A DNA stretch of 64,000 nucleotides. Origin: Luzula sylvatica. Lineage: Eukaryota > Streptophyta > Magnoliopsida > Poales > Juncaceae. The number at the start of each line of letters is the position of its first letter. Within the stretch, counting starts at the first letter, position 1. The stretch covers positions 7,760,001 through 7,824,000 of the forward strand of contig OX326958.1 in NCBI GenBank assembly GCA_946800325.1, in the 5' to 3' direction. Below are positions 50,310 through 61,751 of this stretch, piece by piece. The translations under genes were made by a program, and so were the position numbers. The notes under the pieces were generated by a model that did not search any database, was not told the origin of the DNA, and saw only the letters and a program-made list of their open reading frames with translations.

Positions 50310-52018
50310 TATATCATTTGTATCGTATCTTTTACTACATAACTTTTCACCAAATTTCACAAACACTAAGTAACTTTGTTTTTCGATTCAAAACATGATT
50401 TTAACGCTTTGAGGAGTTCAAAAAAGTTGTTTTTAGATCATTTGTATCGTATCTTTTACTACATAACTTTTCACCAAATTTCACAAACACTAAGTAAGTT
50501 TGTTTTTCGATTCAAAACAAGATTGTAACGCTTTGAGGAGTTCAAATAACGTGTTTTTAGATCATTTGTATCGTATCTTTTACTACATAACTTTTCACCA
50601 AATTTCACAAACACTAAGTAAGTTTGTTTTTCGATTCAAAACAAGATTTTAACGCTTTGAGGAGTTCAAATAACTTGTTTTTAGATCATTTGTATCGTAT
50701 CTTTTACTACATAACTTTTCACCAAAGTTCACAAACTCTAAGAAAGTTTGTTTTTCGATTCAAAACAAGATTTTAACGCTTTGAGGAGTTCAAATAACGT
50801 GTTTTTAGATCATTTGTATCGTATCTTTTACAACATAACTTTTCACCAAATTCTACAAACACTAAGAAAGTTTGTTTTTCGATTCAAAACAAGATTGTAA
50901 CGCTTTGAGGAGTTCAAATAACGTGTTTTTAGATCATTTGTATCGTATCTTTTACTACGTAAGTTTTCACCAAATTTGACAAACACTAAATAAGTTTGTT
51001 TTTTGATTCAAAACAAGATTTTAACGCTTTGAGGACTTCAATTAACTTGTTTTTAGATCATTTGTATCGTATCTTTTACTACATAACTTTTCACCAAATT
51101 TCACAAACACTAAGAAAGTTTGTTTTTCGATTAAAAACAAGATTTTAACGCTTTGAGGAGTTCAAATAACGTGTTTTTAGATCATTTGTATCGTATCTTT
51201 TACTACATAACTTTTCACCAAATTTCACAAACACTAAAACGCTCTGAGGAGTTCAAATAACGTGTTTTTAGATCAATTGTATCGTATCTTTTACTACATA
51301 ACTTTTCACCAAATTTCACAAACACTAAGTAAGTTTGTTTTTCGATTCAAAACATGATTTTAACGCTTTGAGGAGTTCAAAAAATGTGTTTTTAGATCAT
51401 TTGTATCGTATCTTTTACTACATAACTTTTCACCAAATTTCACAAACACTAAGTAAGCTTGTTTTTCGATTCAAAACATGATATTAACGCTTTGAGGAGT
51501 TCAAATAACGTGTTTTTGGATCATTTATATCGTATCTTTATCTACATAACTTTTCACCAAATTTCACAAACACTAAGTAAGTTTCTTTTTCGATTCAAAA
51601 CAAGATTTTAACGCTTTGAGGAGTTCAATTAACTTGTTTTTAGATCATTTGTATCGTATCTTTTACTACATAACTTTTCACCAAATTTCACAAACACTTA
51701 GAAAGTTTGTTTTTCGATTCAAAACAAGATTTTAACGCTTTGAGGAGTTCAAATAACGTGTTTTTAGATCATTTGTATCGTATCTTTTACTACATAACTT
51801 TTCACCAAATTTCACAAACACTAAGTAAGTTTGTTTTTCGATTCAAAACAAGGTTTTAACGCTTTGAGGAGTTCAAATAACGTGTTTTTATATCAATTGT
51901 ATCGTATCTTTTACTACATAACTTTTCACCAAATTTCACAAACACTAAGAAAGTTTGTTTTTCGATTCAAAACAAGATTTTAACGCTTTGAGGAGTTCAA
52001 ATAACGTGTTTTTAGATC
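50310..52018 (+). repeat. 2,075-bp tandem unit, copy 2 (1,709 bp retained)
   Basis: Same markers as the previous unit: 'aaagttcac' at 50,724, truncated monomer at 51,201, AAGCTT at 51,455. One private change is 'gaggactt' near 51,033. The copy ends near 52,018, where the tail reads 'tcaattg' instead of 'tcatttg', and the array jumps back to the monomer that follows the truncated one. Confidence 0.87.
51201..51291 (+). repeat. Truncated monomer 15 (91 bp)
   Basis: 'gctctg' partner of 49,126 at +2,075. Confidence 0.92.
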
Positions 52019-52637
52019 AATTGTATCGTATCTTTTACTACATAACTTTTCACCAAATTTCACAAACACTAAGTAAGTTTGTTTTTCGATTCAAAACATG
52101 ATTTTAACGCTTTGAGGAGTTCAAAAAATGTGTTTTTAGATCATTTGTATCGTATCTTTTACTACATAACTTTTCACCAAATTTCACAAACACTAAGTAA
52201 GCTTGTTTTTCGATTCAAAACATGATATTAACGCTTTGAGGAGTTCAAATAACGTGTTTTTGGATCATTTATATCGTATCTTTATCTACATAACTTTTCA
52301 CCAAATTTCACAAACACTAAGTAAGTTTCTTTTTCGATTCAAAACAAGATTTTAACGCTTTGAGGAGTTCAATTAACTTGTTTTTAGATCATTTGTATCG
52401 TATCTTTTACTACATAACTTTTCACCAAATTTCACAAACACTTAGAAAGTTTGTTTTTCGATTCAAAACAAGATTTTAACGCTTTGAGGAGTTCAAATAA
52501 CGTGTTTTTAGATCATTTGTATCGTATCTTTTACTACATAACTTTTCACCAAATTTCACAAACACTAAGTAAGTTTGTTTTTCGATTCAAAACAAGGTTT
52601 TAACGCTTTGAGGAGTTCAAATAACGTGTTTTTATAT
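52019..52637 (+). repeat. 744/620-bp reiterations of the W-monomer block
   Basis: The W-monomer group first seen at 51,275-52,018 is repeated with offset 744 (six monomers), then again from 52,638 with offset 620 (five monomers). AAGCTT sites mark them at 51,455, 52,199 and 52,819. The second step loses one monomer relative to the first. Confidence 0.86.
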
Positions 52638-55600
52638 CAATTGTATCGTATCTTTTACTACATAACTTTTCACCAAATTTCACAAACACTAAGTAAGTTT
52701 GTTTTTCGATTCAAAACATGATTTTAACGCTTTGAGGAGTTCAAAAAATGTGTTTTTAGATCATTTGTATCGTATCTTTTACTACATAACTTTTCACCAA
52801 ATTTCACAAACACTAAGTAAGCTTGTTTTTCGATTCAAAACATGATATTAACGCTTTGAGGAGTTCAAATAACGTGTTTTTGGATCATTTATATCGTATC
52901 TTTATCTACATAACTTTTCACCAAATTTCACAAACACTAAGTAAGTTTCTTTTTCGATTCAAAACAAGATTTTAACGCTTTGAGGAGTTCAATTAACTTG
53001 TTTTTAGATCATTTGTATCGTATCTTTTACTACATAACTTTTCACCAAATTTCACAAACACTAAGAAAGTTTGTTTTTCGATTCAAAACAAGATTTTAAC
53101 GCTTTGAGGAGTTCAAATAACGTGTTTTTAGATCATTTGTATCGTATCTTTTACTACATAACTTTTCACCAAATTTCACAAACACTAAGTAAGTTTGTTT
53201 TTCGATTCAAAACAAGATTTTAACGCTTTGAGGAGTTCAAATAACTTGTTTTTAGATCATTTGTATCGTATCTTTTACTACATAACTTTTCACCAAATTT
53301 CACAAACACTAAGTAAGTTTGTTTTTCGATTCAAAACATGATTTTAACGCTTTGAGGAGTTCAAATAACGTATTTTTAGATCATTCGTATCGTATCTTTT
53401 ACTACATTAGTTTTCACCAAATTTCACAAACACTAAGAAAGTTTGTTTTTCGATTCAAAACATGATTTTAACGCTTTGAGGAGTTCAAAAACGTGTTTTT
53501 AGATCATTTGTATCGTATCTTTTACTATATAACTTTTCACCAAATTTCACAAACACTAAGTAACTTTGTTTTTCGATTCAAAACATGATTTTAACGCTTT
53601 GAGGAGTTCAAAAAAGTTGTTTTTAGATCATTTGTATCGTATCTTTTACTACATAACTTTTCACCAAATTTCACAAACACTAAGTAAGTTTGTTTTTCGA
53701 TTCAAAACAAGATTGTAACGCTTTGAGAAGTTCAAATAACATGTTTTTAGATCATTTGTATCGTATCTTTTACTACATAACTTTTCACCAAATTTCACAA
53801 ACACTAAGTAAGTTTGTTTTTCGATTCAAAACAAGATTTTAACGCTTTGAGGAGTTCAAATAACTTGTTTTTAGATCATTTGTATCGTATATTTTACTAC
53901 ATAACTTTTCACCAAATTTCACAAACACTAAGAAAATTTGTTTTTCGATTCAAAACAAGATTTTAACGCTTTGAGGAGTTCAAATAACGTGTTTTTAGAT
54001 CATTTGTATCGTATCTTTTACAACATAACTTTTCACCAAATTCTACAAACACTAAGAAAGTTTGTTTTTCGATTCAAAACAAGATTGTAACGTTTTGAGG
54101 AGTTCAAATAACGTGTTTTTAGATCATTTATATCGTATCTTTATCTACATAACTTTTCACCAAATTTCACAAACACTAAGAAAGTTTGTTTTTCGATTCA
54201 AAACAAGATTTTAACGCTTTGGGGAGTTCAATTAACTTGTTTTTAGATCATTTGTATCGTATCTTTTACTACATAACTTTTCACCAAATTTCACAAACAC
54301 TAAGAAAGTTTGTTTTTCGATTCAAAACTAGATTTTAACGCTTTGAGGAGTTCAAATAACGTGTTTTTAGATCATTTGTATCGTATCTTTTACTACATTA
54401 CTTTTCACCAAATTTCACAAACACTAAGTAAGTTTGTTTTTAGATTCAAAACAAGGTTTTAACGCTTTGAGGAGTTCAAATAACATGTTTTTAGATCAAT
54501 TGTATCGTATCTTTTACTACATAACTTTTCACCAAATTTCACAAACACTAAGTAAGTTTGTTTTTCGATTCAAAACATGATTTTAACGCTTTGAGGAGTT
54601 CAAATAATGTGTTTTTAGATCATTTGTATCGTATCTTTTACTACATAACTTTTCACCAAATTTCACAAACACTAAGTAAGTTTGTTTTTCGATTCAAAAC
54701 ATGATTTTAACGCTTTGAGGAGTTCAAAAAACGTGTTTTTAGATCATTTGTATCGTATCTTTTACTACATAACTTTTCACCAAATTCTACAAACACTAAG
54801 TATGTTTGTTTTTCGATTCAAAACGAGGTTTTAACGCTTTGAGGAGTTCAAATAACGTGTTTTAGATCATTTGTATCGTATCTTTTACTACATAACTTTT
54901 CACCAAGTTTCACAAACACTAAGTAAGTTTGTTTTTCGATTCAAAACAAGATTTTAACGCTTTGAGGAGTTCAAATAACTTGTTTTTAGATCATTTGTAT
55001 CGTATCTTTTACTACATAACTTTTCACCAAATTTCACAAACACTAAGAAAGTTTGTTTTTCGATTCAAAACAAGATTTTAACGCTTTGAGGAGTTCAAAT
55101 AACGTGTTTTTAGATCATTTGTATCGTATCTTTTACTACATAACTTTTCACCAAATTTCACAAACACTAAGTAAGTTTGTTTTTCGATTCAAAACAAGGT
55201 TTTAACGCTTTGAGGAGTTCAAATAACGTGTTTTTATATCAATTGTATCGTATCTTTTACTACATAACTTTTCACCAAATTTCACAAACACTAAGAAAGT
55301 TTGTTTTTCGATTCAAAACAAGATTTTAACGCTTTGAGGAGTTCAAATAACGTGTTTTTAGATCATTTGTATCGTATCTTTTACTACATAACTTTTCACC
55401 AAATTTCACAAACACTAAGTAAGTTTGTTTTTCGATTCAAAACAAGATTTTAATGCTTTGAGGAGTTCAAATAACGTGTTTTTAGATCATTTGTATCGTA
55501 TCTTTTACAACATAACTTTTCACCAAATTCTACAAACACTAAGAAAGTTTGTTTTTCGATTCGAAACAAAATTGTAACGCTTTGAGGAGTTCAAATAACG

Positions 55601-55877
55601 GGTTTTTAGATCATTTGTATCGTATCTTTTACTACGTAAGTTTTCACCAAATTTGACAAACACAAAGTAAGTTTGTTTTTCGATTCAAAACAAGATTTTA
55701 ACGCTTTGAGGAGTTCAATTAACTTGTTTTTAGATCATTTGTATCGTATCTTTTACTACATAACTTTTCACCAAATTTCACAAACACTAAGAAAGTTTGT
55801 TTTTCGATTCAAAACAAGATTTTAACGCTTTGAGGAGTTCAAATAACGTGTTTTTAGATCATTTGTATCGTATCTTT

Positions 55878-55968
55878 TACTACATAACTTTTCACCAAAT
55901 TTCACAAACACTAAAACGCTTTGAGGAGTTCAAATAACGGGTTTTTAGATCATTTGTATCGTATCTTT
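55878..55968 (+). repeat. Truncated monomer 16 (91 bp)
   Basis: The tail is 'aacggg' with 'tcatttg', borrowed from the D' monomer that precedes E. It marks the joint of the 339-bp duplication. Confidence 0.91.
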
Positions 55969-56216
55969 TACTACGTAAGTTTTCACCAAATTTGACAAAC
56001 ACAAAGTAAGTTTGTTTTTCGATTCAAAACAAGATTTTAACGCTTTGAGGAGTTCAATTAACTTGTTTTTAGATCATTTGTATCGTATCTTTTACTACAT
56101 AACTTTTCACCAAATTTCACAAACACTAAGAAAGTTTGTTTTTCGATTCAAAACAAGATTTTAACGCTTTGAGGAGTTCAAATAACGTGTTTTTAGATCA
56201 TTTGTATCGTATCTTT

Positions 56217-56307
56217 TACTACATAACTTTTCACCAAATTTCACAAACACTAAAACGCTTTGAGGAGTTCAAATAACGTGTTTTTAGATCAATTGTATCG
56301 TATCTTT
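56217..56307 (+). repeat. Truncated monomer 17 (91 bp)
   Basis: Second truncated monomer of the 339-bp pair, with the usual 'aacgtg' and 'tcaattg' tail. Confidence 0.92.
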
Positions 56308-57546
56308 TACTACATAACTTTTCACCAAATTTCACAAACACTAAGTAAGTTTGTTTTTCGATTCAAAACATGATTTTAACGCTTTGAGGAGTTCAAAAAA
56401 CGTGTTTTTAGATCATTTGTATCGTATCTTTTACTACATAACTTTTCACCAAATTTCACAAACACTAAGTAAGTTTGTTTTTCGATTCAAAACATGTTTT
56501 TAACGCTTTGAGGAGTTCAAATAACGTGTTTTTAGATCATTTGTATCGTATCTTTTACTACATAACTTTTCACCAAATTTCACAAACACTAAGAAAATTT
56601 GTTTTTCGATTCAAAACATGATTTTAACGCTTTGAGGAGTTCAAAAACGTGTTTTTATATCATTTGTATCGTATCTTTTACTACATAACTTTTCACCAAA
56701 TTTCACAAACACTAAGTAACTTTGTTTTTCGATTCAAAACATGATTTTAACGCTTTGAGGAGTTCAAAAAAGTTGTTTTTAGATCATTTGTATCGTATCT
56801 TTTACTACATAACTTTTCACCAAATTTCACAAACACTAAGTAAGTTTGTTTTTCGATTCAAAACAAGATTGTAACGCTTTGAGGAGTTCAAATAACGTGT
56901 TTTTAGATCATTTGTATCGTATCTTTTACTACATAACTTTTCACCAAATTTCACAAACACTAAGTAAGTTTGTTTTTCGATTCAAAACAAGATTTTAACG
57001 CTTTGAGGAGTTCAAATAACTTGTTTTTAGATCATTTGTATCGTATCTTTTACTACATAACTTTTCACCAAAGTTCACAAACTCTAAGAAAGTTTGTTTT
57101 TCGATTCAAAACAAGATTTTAACGCTTTGAGGAGTTCAAATAACGTGTTTTTAGATCATTTGTATCGTATCTTTTACAACATAACTTTTCACCAAATTCT
57201 ACAAACACTAAGAAAGTTTGTTTTTCGATTCAAAACAAGATTGTAACGCTTTGAGGAGTTCAAATAACGTGTTTTTAGATCATTTGTATCGTATCTTTTA
57301 CTACGTAAGTTTTCACCAAATTTGACAAACACTAAATAAGTTTGTTTTTTGATTCAAAACAAGATTTTAACGCTTTGAGGAGTTCAATTAACTTGTTTTT
57401 AGATCATTTGTATCGTATCTTTTACTACATAACTTTTCACCAAATTTCACAAACACTAAGAAAGTTTGTTTTTCGATTAAAAACAAGATTTTAACGCTTT
57501 GAGGAGTTCAAATAACGTGTTTTTAGATCATTTGTATCGTATCTTT

Positions 57547-57637
57547 TACTACATAACTTTTCACCAAATTTCACAAACACTAAAACGCTCTGAGGAGTTC
57601 AAATAACGTGTTTTTAGATCAATTGTATCGTATCTTT
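57547..57637 (+). repeat. Truncated monomer 18 (91 bp)
   Basis: 'gctctg' lineage, +8,421 from 49,126. Confidence 0.92.
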
Positions 57638-59219
57638 TACTACATAACTTTTCACCAAATTTCACAAACACTAAGTAAGTTTGTTTTTCGATTCAAAACA
57701 TGATTTTAACGCTTTGAGGAGTTCAAAAAATGTGTTTTTAGATCATTTGTATCGTATCTTTTACTACATAACTTTTCACCAAATTTCACAAACACTAAGT
57801 AAGCTTGTTTTTCGATTCAAAACATGATATTAACGCTTTGAGGAGTTCAAATAACGTGTTTTTGGATCATTTATATCGTATCTTTATCTACATAACTTTT
57901 CACCAAATTTCACAAACACTAAGTAAGTTTCTTTTTCGATTCAAAACAAGATTTTAACGCTTTGAGGAGTTCAATTAACTTGTTTTTAGATCATTTGTAT
58001 CGTATCTTTTACTACATAACTTTTCACCAAATTTCACAAACACTAAGAAAGTTTGTTTTTCGATTCAAAACAAGATTTTAACGCTTTGAGGAGTTCAAAT
58101 AACGTGTTTTTAGATCATTTGTATCGTATCTTTTACTACATAACTTTTCACCAAATTTCACAAACACTAAGTAAGTTTGTTTTTCGATTCAAAACAAGAT
58201 TTTAACGCTTTGAGGAGTTCAAATAACTTGTTTTTAGATCATTTGTATCGTATCTTTTACTACATAACTTTTCACCAAATTTCACAAACACTAAGTAAGT
58301 TTGTTTTTCGATTCAAAACATGATTTTAACGCTTTGAGGAGTTCAAATAACGTATTTTTAGATCATTCGTATCGTATCTTTTACTACATTAGTTTTCACC
58401 AAATTTCACAAACACTAAGAAAGTTTGTTTTTCGATTCAAAACATGATTTTAACGCTTTGAGGAGTTCAAAAACGTGTTTTTAGATCATTTGTATCGTAT
58501 CTTTTACTATATAACTTTTCACCAAATTTCACAAACACTAAGTAACTTTGTTTTTCGATTCAAAACATGATTTTAACGCTTTGAGGAGTTCAAAAAAGTT
58601 GTTTTTAGATCATTTGTATCGTATCTTTTACTACATAACTTTTCACCAAATTTCACAAACACTAAGTAAGTTTGTTTTTCGATTCAAAACAAGATTGTAA
58701 CGCTTTGAGAAGTTCAAATAACATGTTTTTAGATCATTTGTATCGTATCTTTTACTACATAACTTTTCACCAAATTTCACAAACACTAAGTAAGTTTGTT
58801 TTTCGATTCAAAACAAGATTTTAACGCTTTCAGGAGTTCAAATAACTTGTTTTTAGATCATTTGTATCGTATCTTTTACTACATAACTTTTCACCAAATT
58901 TCACAAACACTAAGTAAGTTTGTTTTTCGATTCAAAACATGATTTTAACGCTTTGAGGAGTTCAAATAACGTATTTTTAGATCATTCGTATCGTATCTTT
59001 TACTACATTAGTTTTCACCAAATTTCACAAACACTAAGAAAGTTTGTTTTTCGATTCAAAACATGATTTTAACGCTTTGAGGAGTTCAAAAACGTGTTTT
59101 TAGATCATTTGTATCGTATCTTTTACTATATAACTTTTCACCAAATTTCACAAACACTAAGTAACTTTGTTTTTCGATTCAAAACATGATTTTAACGCTT
59201 TGAGGAGTTCAAAAAAGTT
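57620..59219 (+). repeat. Start of the 4,114-bp segment, with 619-bp duplication
   Basis: Repeats 52,638 onward at +4,982 until about 58,871. Then the group 58,134-58,752 is itself repeated with offset 619 ('actacattag' at 58,383 and 59,002; 'attcg' and 'ctatataac' likewise doubled). 'ctttcagg' near 58,830 is private to the joint. Confidence 0.85.
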
Positions 59220-59310
59220 GTTTTTAGATCATTTGTATCGTATCTTTTACTACATAACTTTTCACCAAATTTCACAAACACTAAGTAAGTTTGTTTTTCG
59301 ATTCAAAACA
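58134..59310 (+). repeat. 619-bp tandem duplication (five monomers)
   Basis: Five monomers (one of 123 bp) carrying 'aacgtattttt', 'attcg', 'cattag', 'ctatataac' and an A monomer appear at 58,134-58,752 and again from 58,753. The corresponding regions at 53.2 kb and 62.4 kb have the group once. 'ctttcagg' near 58,830 is unique to the second copy. Confidence 0.86.
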
Positions 59311-59991
59311 AGGTTTTAACGCTTTGAGGAGTTCAAATAACGTGTTTTTATATCAATTGTATCGTATCTTTTACTACATAACTTTTCACCAAATTTCACA
59401 AACACTAAGAAAGTTTGTTTTTCGATTCAAAACAAGATTTTAACGCTTTGAGGAGTTCAAATAACGTGTTTTTAGATCATTTGTATCGTATCTTTTACTA
59501 CATAACTTTTCACCAAATTTCACAAACACTAAGTAAGTTTGTTTTTCGATTCAAAACAAGATTTTAATGCTTTGAGGAGTTCAAATAACGTGTTTTTAGA
59601 TCATTTGTATCGTATCTTTTACAACATAACTTTTCACCAAATTCTACAAACACTAAGAAAGTTTGTTTTTCGATTCGAAACAAAATTGTAACGCTTTGAG
59701 GAGTTCAAATAACGGGTTTTTAGATCATTTGTATCGTATCTTTTACTACGTAAGTTTTCACCAAATTTGACAAACACAAAGTAAGTTTGTTTTTCGATTC
59801 AAAACAAGATTTTAACGCTTTGAGGAGTTCAATTAACTTGTTTTTAGATCATTTGTATCGTATCTTTTACTACATAACTTTTCACCAAATTTCACAAACA
59901 CTAAGAAAGTTTGTTTTTCGATTCAAAACAAGATTTTAACGCTTTGAGGAGTTCAAATAACGTGTTTTTAGATCATTTGTATCGTATCTTT

Positions 59992-60082
59992 TACTACATA
60001 ACTTTTCACCAAATTTCACAAACACTAAAACGCTTTGAGGAGTTCAAATAACGGGTTTTTAGATCATTTGTATCGTATCTTT
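59992..60082 (+). repeat. Truncated monomer 19 (91 bp)
   Basis: 'aacggg' tail, partner of 55,878 at +4,114. Confidence 0.92.
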
Positions 60083-60330
60083 TACTACGTAAGTTTTCAC
60101 CAAATTTGACAAACACAAAGTAAGTTTGTTTTTCGATTCAAAACAAGATTTTAACGCTTTGAGGAGTTCAATTAACTTGTTTTTAGATCATTTGTATCGT
60201 ATCTTTTACTACATAACTTTTCACCAAATTTCACAAACACTAAGAAAGTTTGTTTTTCGATTCAAAACAAGATTTTAACGCTTTGAGGAGTTCAAATAAC
60301 GTGTTTTTAGATCATTTGTATCGTATCTTT

Positions 60331-60421
60331 TACTACATAACTTTTCACCAAATTTCACAAACACTAAAACGCTTTGAGGAGTTCAAATAACGTGTTTTTA
60401 GATCAATTGTATCGTATCTTT
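60331..60421 (+). repeat. Truncated monomer 20 (91 bp)
   Basis: Partner of 56,217 at +4,114. Confidence 0.92.
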
Positions 60422-61660
60422 TACTACATAACTTTTCACCAAATTTCACAAACACTAAGTAAGTTTGTTTTTCGATTCAAAACATGATTTTAACGCTTTG
60501 AGGAGTTCAAAAAACGTGTTTTTAGATCATTTGTATCGTATCTTTTACTACATAACTTTTCACCAAATTTCACAAACACTAAGTAAGTTTGTTTTTCGAT
60601 TCAAAACATGTTTTTAACGCTTTGAGGAGTTCAAATAACGTGTTTTTAGATCATTTGTATCGTATCTTTTACTACATAACTTTTCACCAAATTTCACAAA
60701 CACTAAGAAAATTTGTTTTTCGATTCAAAACATGATTTTAACGCTTTGAGGAGTTCAAAAACGTGTTTTTATATCATTTGTATCGTATCTTTTACTACAT
60801 AACTTTTCACCAAATTTCACAAACACTAAGTAACTTTGTTTTTCGATTCAAAACATGATTTTAACGCTTTGAGGAGTTCAAAAAAGTTGTTTTTAGATCA
60901 TTTGTATCGTATCTTTTACTACATAACTTTTCACCAAATTTCACAAACACTAAGTAAGTTTGTTTTTCGATTCAAAACAAGATTGTAACGCTTTGAGGAG
61001 TTCAAATAACGTGTTTTTAGATCATTTGTATCGTATCTTTTACTACATAACTTTTCACCAAATTTCACAAACACTAAGTAAGTTTGTTTTTCGATTCAAA
61101 ACAAGATTTTAACGCTTTGAGGAGTTCAAATAACTTGTTTTTAGATCATTTGTATCGTATCTTTTACTACATAACTTTTCACCAAAGTTCACAAACTCTA
61201 AGAAAGTTTGTTTTTCGATTCAAAACAAGATTTTAACGCTTTGAGGAGTTCAAATAACGTGTTTTTAGATCATTTGTATCGTATCTTTTACAACATAACT
61301 TTTCACCAAATTCTACAAACACTAAGAAAGTTTGTTTTTCGATTCAAAACAAGATTGTAACGCTTTGAGGAGTTCAAATAACGTGTTTTTAGATCATTTG
61401 TATCGTATCTTTTACTACGTAAGTTTTCACCAAATTTGACAAACACTAAATAAGTTTGTTTTTTGATTCAAAACAAGATTTTAACGCTTTGAGGAGTTCA
61501 ATTAACTTGTTTTTAGATCATTTGTATCGTATCTTTTACTACATAACTTTTCACCAAATTTCACAAACACTAAGAAAGTTTGTTTTTCGATTAAAAACAA
61601 GATTTTAACGCTTTGAGGAGTTCAAATAACGTGTTTTTAGATCATTTGTATCGTATCTTT

Positions 61661-61751
61661 TACTACATAACTTTTCACCAAATTTCACAAACACTAAAAC
61701 GCTCTGAGGAGTTCAAATAACGTGTTTTTAGATCAATTGTATCGTATCTTT
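61661..61751 (+). repeat. Truncated monomer 21 (91 bp)
   Basis: 'gctctg' lineage, +4,114 from 57,547. Last truncated monomer in the window. Confidence 0.92.

Larger units (their letters stand above)
55640..56307 (+). repeat. 339-bp tandem duplication (E, F, truncated)
   Basis: The three-monomer group E, F, truncated (124 + 124 + 91 = 339 bp) occurs twice in a row, with the truncated monomers at 55,878 and 56,217. The first truncated monomer takes the 'aacggg' tail that normally precedes E, which shows the crossover phase. The same doubled group is present 4,114 bp downstream, but the related region at 47.0-48.0 kb has it once. Confidence 0.87.
52638..57619 (+). repeat. 4,982-bp segment of the 9,096-bp period
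   Basis: First segment of the large terminal period. It opens with the W block (52,819), then 'attcg' and 'cattag' monomers (53,386-53,410), 'gagaag' (53,725), 'ggggagttc' (54,221), an F/K group, the repeated E-F-truncated group (55,878 and 56,217), 'aagaaaatttg' (56,592), 'aaagttcac' (57,070) and the truncated monomer 57,547. Its first about 1,250 bp recur at +4,982, and its first 2,267 bp recur at +9,096. Confidence 0.86.
59220..61733 (+). repeat. 4,114-bp offset copy of 55.1-57.6 kb
   Basis: Every marker of 55,107-57,619 recurs at +4,114: 'tttatatcaattg' 55,231 to 59,345; truncated monomers 55,878 to 59,992, 56,217 to 60,331 and 57,547 to 61,661; 'agaaaatttg' 56,592 to 60,706. The left joint is where an A monomer ('aaaaaagttg') is followed directly by a K monomer. 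Confidence 0.88.
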
